Origin: Multifurca ochricompacta
Lineage: Eukaryota > Basidiomycota > Agaricomycetes > Russulales > Russulaceae
Direction: 5' to 3'
DNA length: 64,000 nucleotides
NCBI GenBank assembly: GCA_022496185.1
Contig: WTXG01000023.1
Span: 124,001-188,000, forward strand
Position 1 is the first letter of the stretch. Each line of letters opens with the position of its first letter. Under the pieces are notes generated by a model, which worked only from the letters and a program-made list of their open reading frames with translations, searched no databases and had not been told where the DNA came from. Of this stretch, positions 47,736 to 59,534 are shown in pieces. Both the position numbers and the translations under genes were made by a program.

Positions 47736-47979
47736 GGCATATACTCCCCTCTCCCTTTACGCTCGCATCTATCTAGTTACCCGAGGCTCGCTGTACCACG
47801 ACCACGAGACAATGTGCGTAGGGCTGTCGCACTACCATTGTATCTTAACACGCGTTAGTACCTCTTGGTCATCAAACCATAAAGTTCATTAAGGCGTCGA
47901 GCGCATCCCAAGGGTATCCATCCAGCTTGAACTTGAGATCCTCGCTTCCCGGGGCTCCCTTCCGCCCTTCCGCCCCTAA

Positions 47980-49731
47980 CTAATGCCTTTTGAAGCTCCT
48001 GTCATGTTTAACGTCGACGGCATGCTGTGATTTGGATTTTTCTGGCACTTCTTCCCAGACAGGATCAACATCAGGTCCGTCGAGGTCCCCAGCCCCATCC
48101 CAGCCCCAGCACCATACTACAGATAACGCACGAAATCAGCGACAAACGAAGTTCATCAACGCGGGGAGAAGATCACGCACCGTGATGGGGACTGGGCAAA
48201 AAATCGATTGGCTCACTCTCCTCTTCCGTGAATAGGCGGTCGTGAGGGCCAAACCATGCACGATCTTGAGGATCCGTGCGGGGGTTATCAGGGAGCCCAC
48301 CCAGGCGGACGTAGCCGCGAATTGCTGTCAGATTACGTCTTGGTGGGTGAATAATGTCAAAAACTTTCTGCAGTGCTTCTCGTTAGACACACGCCATGCA
48401 CGCACACCAGCCAGTGGGCAAGGAAACAGGACATACCCGGTCATATGCAAGCTTCACACGCGGTGCCATAAGAATGCGTCCGTAACCAGCTTCCCAGTAG
48501 TCGTTGCAGATGAGAGAGCACTCGCTAGCAGAACATTCGCCTTCGGCGATGCGTGCCATGCGAAAGCGGACGTGTTTCGGCAGGTAAAAGGGAGCAGGGT
48601 CGAGGACGGCGATGCCATTCCAGCACGACTGAACCTGGACAGGAAGATGGTGCTGGAAGCGCAAAGAGGAGGCACCATCATGGAAAATAGACTCGAAAGG
48701 CGCATTTTCGAGGGCAGTGCCATTAATGTCACGCGCAACCCAGTTATCATAGAAGACGGGGGCTCCCTTTGCAGAAAATCAGCCACGAACAGGAGGGGAA
48801 GCGATATGTGAACGTACGAGATCGTCATGATACATGTAATCAGCAGCACAAGTGATGCCGGCATTATTCAAACGGCTTTGGTAAATAAGTTCGAGCAGGT
48901 CATCGATACATGGGAGGATGTCGTTCATGAACACTATGGTATCGAAATATTCATTCTCGGAGTCTCGTAACTCGTGGAGGGGCACAAAGGCAGCGTTTCG
49001 AACCTCCGCGAGGTACTCGATACGGTGATTGAACGCACCACGTGTGCGCTGGGATGTGCGAATGGTAATACGGAGGCCAACAGAACGAGCGAGAGCGTCA
49101 AAGATGCGGAGGAGAGCCTTGGTCTGGTCTGTGGAACCATTCTCGTAGATGGAAACAAAGACATTGTGATAACCAAGGACGGCCGCGACGCGGAAGAGGG
49201 TAGCAAAGAGGTCTGGAATGACATCGAAAGAATTGTAAAGATTGATGGCAAAAAAGTACTTGTGCTCTCCGCTGACAAGGTCACGCCGATGAGCGTAGTA
49301 AGAGGCCTCTTCTTGACTGGGTCGAGGAATTGGGTCAAGGCCACCGAGACCGAGATCAAAGAGCCAAGATTTTGACGAAGGGGGTTATGACCGATGAGGG
49401 AGGCGTAACGTTCGCGTGCTTGCTGCACGTATAGGGGATTGAGATTCCGGGTACACTCACGCGTGTAATGAGGGGAGAGTGTGCTAAGGAGGTCTAATAC
49501 GCGTCGACGCTGGGCGAGAGTTGGGGAGATGGTTGTCGAGAAGAAGTGGACGAGTTTGAGGTCGATTGCGTATTGGCGCGTGCCCACTACCACGCCATGA
49601 AGTGGAATAACCAGAATAATGAGAGAAAGAGAAAGAAATGAGTATTGTGATAAATGCACCGATGATAATACCGAAGAGAATGGCAATGGTGTTGGTACAC
49701 GACGGTAGGCCCTCACTGACGCTGGTTGCAT
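47980..49731 (-). CDS. GT69 alpha-1,3-mannosyltransferase, CMT1/CAP59 family
   Basis: Golgi-type glycosyltransferase related to cryptococcal mannosyltransferase CMT1 and CAP59. Four exons (49731-48818, 48766-48437, 48367-48181, 48116-47980) give 522 residues after one correction. A type II anchor YSFLSLSLIILVIPLHGVVV lies at about residues 30-50. PIPRPSQEEASYYAHRRDLV is followed by YFFAINLYNSFDVIPDLFAT, VSIYENGSTDQTKALLRIFD and FMNDILPCIDDLLELIYQ; ND in this block is the DxD-like metal site. Late blocks are APVFYDNWVARDINGTA and VQVQSCWNGIAVLDPAPFY, ending WDGAGDLDGPDVDPVWEEVP. One base is missing in the TTTT at 49370-49373. Head-to-head with the CAP64-like gene. Confidence 0.88.
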
Positions 49732-49812
49732 GGCTGTCCGAGGATAAGCGATTTGGTTTGTTCGCGCGTGTCCGTCCGTTTCACTGACTGACGCTGACTG
49801 TCGACAATCACC
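49732..49812. promoter_or_regulatory. 81-bp divergent promoter (CMT1-like / CAP64-like)
   Basis: Only 81 bp separate the two opposite start codons, so both transcripts must start within or beyond shared sequence. Confidence 0.6.
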
Positions 49813-51888
49813 ATGTCTTCATCCTCACCCTCACCCTCACCCTCATCCTCATCTTCATCCTCTCCAAGCCCCTCACATTCACAATTATTTCCACCTTCAA
49901 AGTTGGAACCTTCTCCACTCATGCAACGTCGAACTGCAAAAACTTCAGCTTTTATCTCCCCACCAACACCCGGTCTACCCCCTTCCGCGATCCTCTCTTC
50001 CTTAGATAAACCACCGTCTCGTCTCAATCAACGTACTCTCGGCTTGCCAAATCGTATTTGGCTTATCCTCTCTCTCTTTCTTACCGTTCTTTTTTTCACT
50101 CGCCTCATCCTTCCCTCACATTCTTCCGACGCGTATTACCTTCGCAATCACCCCTCATCTTACTCCTCCTCGTTGCGTCCAATAAATTATTTCAACCTTT
50201 CAGATCCGGATACCGACGCCGCGCAGAACCCGTTCCCCTTTTGTCCTACATTTGGCAAAGGCGACGTCCTCGCCGAAAAATACGGCGCCCTTGCCATCTC
50301 AAAGAGCTGGCTCCACCTAGGTAGCGGCGCTCGAGTACAGCAAGTTATCCACAAGGCTCTCCTCGGTCAACCCGTCACCATCAGCGTGATTGGCGGCTCT
50401 GGTAAGTAGTTCATGACTCTCTAGACTTGAATTTGTACTGACAAGTACTCGAGTCTCTTCGTGTCATGGTGCCGGTGACGACCCAATCGCTCCGGAGTGC
50501 TATCCTTCTCGTTTCTTCTCCTGGTGGAATTCTCTCTTCCCCCATCCTGCTTCAGAGCTCACCAATGGTGCCATTCGACGCACCAATTCCGAGTACTTTT
50601 CCTTCTGTAGCGTCCACCATCTCCCAGACTACACCGATCTCGTAATTCTAGAGCTTGATACCGACGACAAGCCGCACGTCATTTTCTCCATTCGGTGGAT
50701 GTATTACACACTGATAACCTTTTTTTAATAGTGACCGTCGAACTCTCGACAACTTTGAGCTGCTCGTGCGATCCATCCTTTTACGCCCTGATTCACCTGC
50801 CGTCGTCATCCTTGGTCACTTCTCACCCCAGGTGCACGAACAAACCGGCTTTGCCGGTCCAGACCATTGGCATAGTGTCGTTGCGCAATTTTACGATGTA
50901 CCCCACATCAGGTGCCCACTATCCTCCTTAACTCCAACCTCTATTGCTCACACGTTCTGCCATTTCCAGCTCCAAAGCCGCACTATACCCATCCTACATC
51001 ACTTCTCCCCCTCCATCTCCCGGTATTATGTCGACCCTATCCTGGCCAATGCTGCAGGTCATAGCGTGCTTGCCGACGTGCTCGTCGCGTATATACAGTC
51101 TCAAGTTTGCGTCGCATGGAGTGCTGCGCGAGGCTCTGGCGCGGCTCTACCTATATATTACACGCTAGGTGCGCAGGCAGGCACGTCGCCGAAGGATGCG
51201 ACAGGCTTGTTTGGCGGTAAAGGCCTGCGCAAAGGCGCTCCTGGGGCTGCGGCTGCCGTTGACGGTCCCGACTTGCCCCGGCCACGGGCTGCAGCCGGCC
51301 ATCCAGTCGGCTTGCAAGTACCCGTGTCGCGAATTGGCTCTCGGCCATCCGACATGTCCTCGCGCGTTACGAGGAAGTTTCGCCAGCTTGTGTATCCGCG
51401 AATGATCTAGTGAACCCGCTCCCGCCGTCGCTCTTCTATGGCTCAGGCTGGCACGCGCACCATCCACCTCAGTCGAGCACTCCCGCGACGAGCAGCGGGT
51501 CGCACTATTGGTACAGCACGCTCCCGACGAGCCGTTTGCGCGTACCGCTCACCGTGGGCGCGGGCGATATCGGCATTTATTATGTGCGCGAGCCCCGCAC
51601 GGTGCTCGGGCCTGAAGGTGGTAGTACGGTTGAGTGCTGGGTGGACGATAACTACGGTGGCAGAGTAGTGATTGACAACGAAGGTGATTCGGACCAGGAA
51701 GAAGCTACGTCAGTTCTCTTTTTCTTTTTTCGCCTTGTCCTTATCTCCGCGCTGATTGATCGTAACAAAGGCTGCAAATGATTGACCGCAGTGTAGCAAG
51801 AGGCTCGCACTATGTTGAGTGCGTATTGCTCGGCGCAGAAGGGTCCAATGTTCCACCGTTCAAGATCATCGGCGTGTTCACGACATAA
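49813..51888 (+). CDS. CAP64-like capsule-associated protein (SGNH-like)
   Basis: Five exons (49813-50401, 50454-50673, 50732-50911, 50970-51708, 51771-51888) give 615 residues after two corrections. A Ser/Pro-rich cytosolic tail is followed by membrane anchor IWLILSLFLTVLFFTRLILP. The luminal domain starts TISVIGGSVSSCHGAGDDPI (SGNH block I-like) and continues YPSRFFSWWNSLFPHPASEL, LDNFELLVRSILLRPDSPAV and GFAGPDHWHSVVAQFYDVPH. The C-terminus includes NPLPPSLFYGSGWHAHHPP and PPFKIIGVFTT. Bases are missing at the C run 51007-51011 and the TT 51365-51366. Intron 2 appears to use a GC donor. In Cryptococcus this family is tied to capsule or glycan O-acylation-type work; the exact reaction is not known to me. 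Confidence 0.8.
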
Positions 51889-52231
51889 GTTCATTTTGGG
51901 ATTTAGATGGCACTGTCACAATACTCTTGTGTGAGTACATTCTTTACTTACTTTCCGGGTTTTACCTGCACGGCAATGTAATGGTCCTTTACGAGTCTAC
52001 CCTTGTATATAGTGAGATAGATGATTGACAGATGTCGGCATTATTCCTTTCTTAGACAAGGCAATTTCGACTGCTGAGTAGAGCGAATGCCATATGAGGA
52101 AGAGTTAGGCGAATATGACCGTTTAGTAATGCTAATGCTTGTCTTTTTTTTGGCGACACACGAGGATGCAAACAGTTATACAGGAAGGACAGCATGAACA
52201 AATATGTAGGAATAGCTAGACCCCCAAGCTT
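51889..52231. other. convergent intergenic region, no gene seen
   Basis: Between the 3' ends of the CAP64-like and RPL31 genes; AT-rich. Confidence 0.5.
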
Positions 52232-52880
52232 TCACTCCGCATCCACGGCTACTGTCCCAAGGCCCTGCATGTGGATATATTACAACAACACACCACAAAG
52301 TGGCGATAAATTACTGACCTTGAATGATGTCGTAGGAACGTGTGATGCGTAGGTGTATAGCTTCTCCTTGGCATTCTCCTCGTCATTTCGCTTCCCTGTG
52401 GAAGAGAATGTCAATAAGGGGCGAACGAAAGTTGAGTAAGAGTAATGATGCCGATACAGCCACTTTTACCATGTAAACGAGGACTTACGCTCGAGTTTAA
52501 CGCGAATTCTGTGAGGCACACTCTTTATGCCTCGTTCCCAGAGGGCTTGATTAAGCTTTGGATCGATCCGTACATCAGATGTACCCATCTCCTTCTGAGC
52601 AAAGGCAACGACGGACTTGACGGCAGTGGGGGCGCGCTTCTTAAATGAATGGCCATGTACAAACTTGTGGAGGTGGATGGTGTACTCGCGCGTCACGACA
52701 TCCTGAAGAGCAGAACGTGTTTTGCCCTGTATGATGATATAAGTTAGTTAATGAATAGAGCCATGTTAACCAGAACAAGAACTGTACTTTAGTATTCTTC
52801 TTGGTACCCTAATGGCATAGAATCAATGAATATGAGTGCATAATAAGTGAAATAAAGTATAATGGGATACGCACAACCAT
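52232..52880 (-). CDS. RPL31: 60S ribosomal protein L31 (eL31)
   Basis: Large-subunit protein near the exit tunnel. Five exons (52880-52875, 52808-52788, 52726-52489, 52395-52319, 52264-52232) give 124 residues, the normal size. [40 protein letters not shown] and [20 protein letters not shown] are unmistakable; the end is [15 protein letters not shown]. The first exon is only ATG GTT and the second only 21 nt (GTKKNTK), so four introns crowd a 650-bp gene, as often in fungal ribosomal-protein genes. Confidence 0.96.
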
Positions 52881-53385
52881 ATCTGCGAAGGCGAAGGAGA
52901 GGAAGAGATGAGACTTTGACTTTGACAACTTAGAGGACGAGGACGATGAGACATAATTAATAAAGTTTGAGTGGCTGAGTTATAACTTTACAGTTTATAG
53001 GTGGGTGGCAAATGCTGGTGAATATAGGTGGGAATATTTGTTATTGTTTCCGACAAAGGTAATCCCTTTATCTCTTAGTTCGTGTGATCCCTTTCTTTTC
53101 ATTTCAAATTGACTGCTCTTCCAGTTACCACCAGTCACCAGTTACCAGTTATGCGATGTCAGGGTCAGGACCAACTGGTTGCCCTGACGGCCTTTCCTTT
53201 GGGCCTTTGGGCACACTGATTCCAACTTCCTTTTCTCCTCACACACACACTTTGATTCATATAAAACCTCTTCTCCATCAACCTTCGTTCCCCCCACCAT
53301 CAACTCCAACCCTCTCTTACTTTCACCGCTTGCTTGTTTCGACCTCAAATTATCTTTACTTTTTTTTTCGACGCGACAACCTATA
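52881..53385. promoter_or_regulatory. divergent RPL31/CFEM upstream region
   Basis: 505 bp between opposite start codons. A tandem ACCAGTTACCAGT motif near 53128-53150 and CT-rich sequence precede the CFEM gene. No coding sequence. Confidence 0.4.
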
Positions 53386-53978
53386 ATGCGTGCTTTCCTC
53401 GGTCTTTTCCTCACCGCAGTGGTGTCCACCGTCTCTGCGACCTACGCGCTTAACTCACGCCAGAATCCCTATCCAAGTCCGTGTCTTCCTGTTCTGATCC
53501 CTCCTTCAACTAACCTAACACACCATCGTAGCTTGTGCACAGCCTTGCTTGGCAAAGGCAGATCTCGGCAACTGCCTGTCCGGCGAAGTGCATTGTTTGT
53601 GCACTAACCAAGCTTTTATTGTCTCCACTACCCAGTGCTTTATAAGCAGCTGCAGTGGCACTGACCTCCAAACGGCCGAACAGATTGCTCAAGAAACATG
53701 CCGTGCTGCTGTACGTCCCTTTTGCTACTCTTCATCATTGAAATGAGTTGTTGACGGATATTGACATAGGGTGTTACTCTGACTTCCTCTATCCCCCCGC
53801 ATCATCGACATCTCCAGCGGCCAGTGGCACGCCATCGACCGCTTCCTCTCACTCCTCTGCTTCCTCCAGCACCGCTAGTTCCGCTGCCGCCTCGAACAAA
53901 CCCAATAGTGCTGCCTCGACTACAATCAATGTTGTTGGTGGGGCAGCTGCTCTAGGTCTCGCAGTGCTTGCGCTCTAG
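53386..53978 (+). CDS. CFEM-domain GPI-anchored protein
   Basis: Secreted, wall- or membrane-anchored protein with the fungal eight-Cys CFEM domain (some members bind heme or act as effectors). Three exons (53386-53476, 53532-53710, 53770-53978) give 159 residues after one correction. Signal peptide MRAFLGLFLTAVVSTVSATY. The domain runs from TCAQPCLAKADLGNCLSGEV through HCLCTNQAFIVSTTQCFISS to the last TC, with all eight cysteines. A Ser/Ala/Thr stalk ends in SAASTTINVVGGAAALGLAV, a GPI-addition signal. One C is missing in the run 53793-53798; as given, the stalk and GPI signal are out of frame with the CFEM domain. Confidence 0.9.
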
Positions 53979-55174
53979 ATACCCCTTCACCGATTTGTCT
54001 TAATCCTATCCGTATCGTATTGGTTCCTTTCGGGTTTCCGGCCATTGTTTATTTTTTTGTATTTTCGAATTGGTGCCTTGCCTTCGTCGTGCCTTAACTG
54101 TATCCCCCTATGCTGAGGAGGAGCGTGTCAGCCACTCCAGTTTCGCAACGGAATGTGCCCTGCTGCTTGTTTCTCAAGTCAATTTGCATTCACTCACACT
54201 ATACCCGCACTGCTCCTTTTCGTTCTTCAAATTACACCTCATTGCAACGTGAACATTTGCCATAAATATTCTATCACTCCTGTCATATTGCGCCGAGCTA
54301 GTGCTGTTCCTGTGTGTCACTCGTAGGCACCAAATCAACCCAACCGGCGCGAAGGTTTTCTCGTGACAGTGGGCTTCGATCCTTGTGGTACAGGTACATT
54401 ACCCGGGTAACCCACCCTGCGTGTCAATATACCCTCAGCCTACCAGAAGACAAGTCGTTCGGCTACACATGACAGTCATGACAGGTTGTTATTTGTTCTA
54501 ATGAAGAAGCACAGCGGACAATATACTTTGCAGATTGACGATGCGTTAAACAGAGACTGAAAATTTAAAACACATCCCAAATTTCCACTGCCGCTGCCGT
54601 GAATCTTGTAGTATCAAAGAACACACGTCACGAATAGACAGGCCTGTGAACGCGAATCCGATAGAAAATGAGGACGTATCGTGAATGATGCAGGATTCAA
54701 TGAAAATGCCGTCCTTCGAAGTGGCGGCAGCGTTGCAAGGCAGTAGTAGGCACCAGAAGTTCAGCTCGGGAATAATGGTCCATGCTGACCTGACACCAGT
54801 GCTCAACGAGACGGACATTAACAATAATATGGTATGGGTGATGCTGTGAGTGTGAGACACCTTCAAATGCAATGCCGGGATAACCGATGAGGCCACACTG
54901 CTGCTGCTGCACTTGGACGACAGACGCTAGCGCTGAGACTGAGGCAGAGACGACGCCCATTGGACGCTCTATGTTTAGGGGGAAGATGTAATGTTAGCAA
55001 ACTTCTCCCACTCCCACACCCGCACCCACAACCCACCACTACCGCCACTATCACCATTAAACTACCCCCGTTGCAACAATAACGTGTGCATTGACTCTGT
55101 GGCTTGAGCTACCCTTCCATTTATATAATCAGACTACTGGCTGATAATTAAAACCTTTCATTTCTCCCGCCACG
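53979..55174. other. 1.2-kb region without a supportable gene
   Basis: Minus-strand frames at 54960-54697 (MGVVSASVSALASVVQVQQQ) and 54896-54546 overlap and might form part of an unrecognised gene or of a long 3' UTR, but no domain or splice chain supports it. CCCACACCCGCACCCAC repeats occur near 55010-55035. Confidence 0.4.
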
Positions 55175-56571
55175 ATGAGCAACGCGCAAGGTGAGCAACC
55201 TTCATACCGTCCCCGTCATATTGCCAAGATGCTCCCATAGATCATCCGGCCCCATATGCATACGTGAGTCGAGTGACAACACAAAGCTTACGATCAGCTG
55301 TTCTTTCCCGTATGTTCCTGCCCCGCTCGCATCCGCCTTGAATTTGCCTTGACTTTCGGAGTGTATAGTTGCCGCCGTTGGAGCCATCTGGTCTCTTACA
55401 TAGTAAGTGTATCCATTAAGAAATGTTCTCTTGTGAGTCGTGTTGTATTGAACTCCCTTTCTCTGTCTCTCTAGCACGGTGAGTGTCGCCCTGGAGTCAG
55501 TAAAGAGGATGCATACGATTGATTGGCCTGGGGGATCAGATCTCGCTCTTCCAAGAGCTCAGTATAGATAGGTCGCGTGAGTTTTTGTCTTGCGCCTTCT
55601 TACACGATACGTTGACCTATATGCTTTCCTTGTGTAGAGCATCAGAAAAGACTTGCCACCTTCGCAATCGTCCTCGGCTCGTTATATGCAGGAACTACAG
55701 CAATATTCCTCTTTGGCATTGTTGCAGCTGCTACCGTATGACCATCCATCTACGACTTCTCCCTTGCCCTTATGATTTCCAATGCCATTGTGTAGAAACG
55801 TCTCGCTCTCATCCGCATCTTTTCGTTTCTATCCGCTGCAGCGACCGTCATAGTAATTGGCACTGGCTTTTTACGAACAATTGTCCACTTCATGCTCAAG
55901 GTAAGTCGGTGACGCGGTTGCTGTTGTCTTGGTTGACATTCGTCATGAAGGATGGCTTGATTGGTGAATGCACCGCACTCGCCCAAGGTCATGATGCAGT
56001 TTTTCGCTGGGGTATCTGGACCACAAACCCCAAGGATAAGCTTACGCCAGACGAAGCGGCTCGATGTTTGTCGATTAGATCATATCATGATGCTGGACTT
56101 GACCCTTCACTTTTTCTTTTCACAGTTTGCAAGAAGGCCTGGAACCAAGACTCATTCTCCGAAATCTTCTGGCTCATTGGCGAAATCAGTGCGTGCTCTA
56201 CTCGGACACGTCGCCTCAGACATTTGACAAGTCATTGTAGTCCTCATGTCTTTGTTCACGGTCATCGTCTTTTCTTACGCTCAGCAAGAGACGACACTCG
56301 TAACCGGCGGTGCGCGCACTCGCCTTCCTACTACGTACACTCCTGCATATGCTGCTGGTCCTGGATATGCGGCAGGCATCGAAAGTACCGTGACTCTACC
56401 CGAGGTGCCGTACAACCAAACCTACGCCCCGCCACCCGGCCCCCACCCCCTTTCGATCAGAGTTTGCCTGCGTATGGCGGCGACGAGACGGACAAAAAGG
56501 ACACTGAATCGACCAAGACTGTAGTTGCAGAGGACCCGTTTGCTGACTTTGAAGAACACCCTCGTCGCTAA
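55175..56571 (+). CDS. four-helix membrane protein, unknown function
   Basis: Eight exons (first two only 16 and 23 nt) give 287 residues after two corrections. It begins MSNAQDHPAPYAYHGECRPG and continues SKEDAYDWIGLGDQISLFQE. Hydrophobic segments: LATFAIVLGSLYAGTTAIFL plus FGIVAAA, ALIRIFSFLSAAATVIVIGT, and IVVLMSLFTVIVFSYA, with a weaker one near FLRTIVHFML. The loop between helices 3 and 4 has two Cys (GECTALAQG, FCKKAW). The C-terminal tail is Pro/Tyr-rich and ends DPFADFEEHPRR. I recall this as a family of basidiomycete hypothetical proteins. Bases are missing near 55521 and in the C run 56440-56444. Intron 2 is about 210 nt, long for this genome. Confidence 0.75.
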
Positions 56572-56776
56572 GGGCTTCAAGGTGATGTGAACCGTGGGCG
56601 ACTTTGTATCAAGTGAATTGTGACATATGTACTCATTCATCTACTATCATACCTATTGGTCGGAGGGTGCTATGCTGTCTGTCAACAGCGTTAATGGGAG
56701 GTGGCGAACATTGCGCTACAATCTAACACCCCACGCTAAGCAATGCACATGACTTCAATGCATTGAGGAGGGTAAT

Positions 56777-58136
56777 TCAGCCTGCAGCCTGTGTTCTTTC
56801 GAGTCTTTTGTTCATTGGTTGCCCGCTGGCGGGATGTGCAAGGTCCGCGAGACGTCCCTCGCGCATGCGCAGCAGCAGTCGCGTCATGAAAGCGGGGGTC
56901 ACGACGTCTTCCCCTGAGTTTTCCCCTGCGCCACTGCCACCAGGCCCAGACTCGGGCGCAGCATCAGAGTACCGTTCCCAGAGAGTATATAACGACAGAA
57001 TCTCTTGGGCAATCATCGCGACCGTGGGCAAGGACACGCGCAGGCCGGCCATGAAGCCAACAAAGTCCTGTTGCTGCGCTGGGGCGGGCTTCCGGTGTGC
57101 ACTTCCAGAACTGGTGCGTGACGAGCGGCGTGGTGGGGGAACGGGAGCTGCCTGCGCCTGAATTGCGTCGCGTGTCTTTTCATTGAGTACAAGCGTGAGG
57201 TAGATTGCCGCAATGGCGATCATGTGCGGGGGGTAGAGGAGACAAATCTCGGAACGGTATGTATCGTTGATGATGAACCTGTTGATGCGACATGTGAGCG
57301 TCGTTCAGTTTGCGGCAGAGAGAGACGGGGTGGACGATTCGGTGGCGATTTACCATGCTGTCTGCAATGGCCCTTCTTCTAGCTCTAATCTCCCTCGCCG
57401 GTACCCCAGTATCGAGGGCCGTTGTCAATTCCGACCCCGACCTCTCCCGCCTCCGCGACGAGTGCATGGGCCCCCTCTCTCCCACACAATGTAAGGAGGG
57501 TGCGATATGGATGGAATACGACCAAGTCGCACTCTAGGTCGCTCACGAGATAGAATTCCATCTCTGCGAGTTTTGAATTATCCGAGGGGAAAGTCTTGAC
57601 GCCGTACCCTTCTTCTATCCATGCGATTGAGCGATACGAGAAGAAACGTGTTGACAGAGAATTGACACGAACGGCTGAACATAATCCGCGATTCGGACAC
57701 GACATTCTTGATGTGGACAGGTGATTCTTCTGCTTTCGCGGCAACATAGCAGCACGCAGCTATTACAATAAAAGGATCCGTCTCGCAATACAAGTTTTTG
57801 ACATAAAACCGCCTGAAAAAGACGGTGGCAGTAGCGATGACCCGCTGTCGTAGGGACAAGCGTTTGCCCAACATCGCGATGACTGCGGCCATGTGTGAGT
57901 CGATAAAGAAGGAGCTGAAGGCATAGGGATCATACGATTCGCGAAATAAATGTTGAGAAAGTCGATATGCTCCGGGAGTCTACATATTGTAGATCCTCGG
58001 CGCGAGCCTGTTTGAGGGTTGCACGATCTATGATCCAGCGTTTGCTGCAAGAAAATGATGTTCAAAGTTGGGAAAATAAATATGTTTAGGACCTTAAAGC
58101 TTACTTGTGCGAGCTCGCCCAGAAGTCAGTTGCCAT
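56777..58136 (-). CDS. SSN8: cyclin C (SSN8), Mediator kinase module
   Basis: Partner of Cdk8 in the Mediator kinase module; also released in stress responses. Five exons (58136-58105, 58044-57936, 57882-57673, 57614-57354, 57278-56777) give 371 residues after two corrections. The cyclin box is diagnostic: MATDFWASSHNKRWIIDRAT, LSLRQRVIATATVFFRRFYV, IAACCYVAAKAEESPVHIKN and TFPSDNSKLAEMEFYLVSDL. The second fold has TAWFIINDTYRSEICLLYPP. A Pro/Ser/Ala-rich insert (VPPPRRSSRTSSGSAHRKPA) enlarges it over yeast Ssn8. Bases are missing near 57978 (between YVD and PEHIDFLNIYFAN) and at the CCC 57392-57394. Confidence 0.93.
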
Positions 58137-58239
58137 TAGAACATGAGCATGGTAGCTAGACTCTATACAAGGGATCACGAACACACAATACCCACGACCC
58201 ACACGACCACGACCACGACCCACGACCCACGAGCACGGG

Positions 58240-58955
58240 ATGCCTACCGCTAAGCCACACCACCAATAGCACAAAGAAAGCGCAATAGGAAGCGCAAGAG
58301 GCGCTAGCGTCGTCCTCGTCCTCTCTCCTCATCATCATCATCGTCACCATCATCAGACTCTTCAGATGAAGTATCAACAAAATCAAAACGACCATAAAGA
58401 AGGCGCCATTGAAAAAGCAAACCACACCACCTTCAACGAGAGAAGAGGAGTCATTGCCTTCGTCGCCATCTTCATCCACATCTTCGTCTCCATCACCTGA
58501 TTCAGAAAATGATCCACCGCGTGATTCCGGTCCACCTACTTTGTCTTCAAGTCTTTGGTGAAAGCACAACGCTCCGAGCCTGTCAGAGCCCGATCGCCTT
58601 CACCTTCTCCACCACCAACTGACGTACCACCATTTCTACCTCCCGAAGGGTCCGGTAATCGAGCTCAAGATGAACAGGCTCTGAGGGATCGATTCCGACA
58701 ATTTTGGATGGCGTCAGTAGCAGACGCGTTCAGAGATGATCTCGAGCAGATTCGCAAGGTACGCGCGCTCCATGAAGCTTTTTCTCCACGAACATTGCTC
58801 ATGCTTTCTTAAAGGAGCCTAATATGACCAAGTCTCGCCTTGCCTTACTGATCGACTCCCTCGCCTCTGGCGGTGAAGCCTTCTCGTCGCACGCGGATGA
58901 GAGTGGGAGAATGAATGAAATGGATGTCGTATTGAATAGCAACGATGGCGCTTAG
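58240..58955 (+). CDS. RSA3: ribosome assembly protein 3 (RSA3)-like
   Basis: Small pre-60S assembly factor. The C-terminal part is clear: DRFRQFWMASVADAFRDDLE followed by QIRK, spliced (intron about 58760-58815) to EPNMTKSRLALLIDSLASGG. This is the Rsa3 domain. The N-terminal half should be a Lys/Arg-rich then Ser/Pro-rich tail (RKRNRKRKRR, poly-Ser, then ENDPPRDSGPPT). In the sequence given it is spread over three frames, needing about four or five single added bases between 58265 and 58557. The start at 58240 is therefore tentative. Divergent from cyclin C, 103 bp between start codons. Confidence 0.75.
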
Positions 58956-59153
58956 AATGATGAGCACTTACAACTTGGTGGAGGAGTGTAGTTCTGTCAA
59001 ATGTCTACCATATCAATCTATTTTCACCTAGCGATCGACTTTTGTAACGTGCATACGCTCTGTCATTGACCTTTTCTACTTTGTTGTGTTGTCACACACT
59101 TCGCAAAACTATTTAAAACGATGTTATATGTATTGCCGTCGAGGCATCATATC

Positions 59154-59237
59154 GGCGCTATAGTGTAGTGGCTATCACAACGGATTCTGATTTCTGATAA
59201 CTTTCCGTTAACCCAGGTTCGAACCCTGGTAGCGCCT
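59154..59237 (+). tRNA. tRNA-Gln (anticodon CTG) with 12-nt intron
   Basis: Acceptor GGCGCTA/TAGCGCC. The D-arm region TATAGTGTAGTGGCTATCAC closely resembles yeast tRNA-Gln. Anticodon stem ACGGA/TCCGT, loop TTCTGA...T with anticodon CTG, an intron of about 12 nt after position 37, and T-arm CAGGTTCGAACCCTG. The discriminator is T, as in yeast tRNA-Gln. A T-rich stretch follows downstream. Confidence 0.94.
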
Positions 59238-59534
59238 TACGGTTTTCCTCCCTCTGATTATGAATTTTTATTTTATTTTATTTATCTGGGTGAGGGTGAG
59301 ACCTGTTTCCCTTTTTGCCCGTCCTCGTCTTGTCGCTCACCACTCACCGCCACCGTCACTCTAGATCTGAACATCGACTCGACGACATTGACTTACTACC
59401 TCACCACTCTTTTCTCTGAACTGGCTACGCAATTGATCTTCTGTAGATCGTCGCTACTCCCACTGTCACGCGGTTGTGTCCGTCCCTCTTTCATCTTTCC
59501 AAGTAGAGCCCGTTCCGTACGACAAACGCAAGCG

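Noticed and set aside
48974..49375. 133-residue plus-strand frame
   Set aside because: Antisense of the GT69 catalytic region.
54546..54960. Possible minus-strand gene
   Set aside because: Two overlapping frames with no domain, start or splice chain that I could support; left as unassigned.
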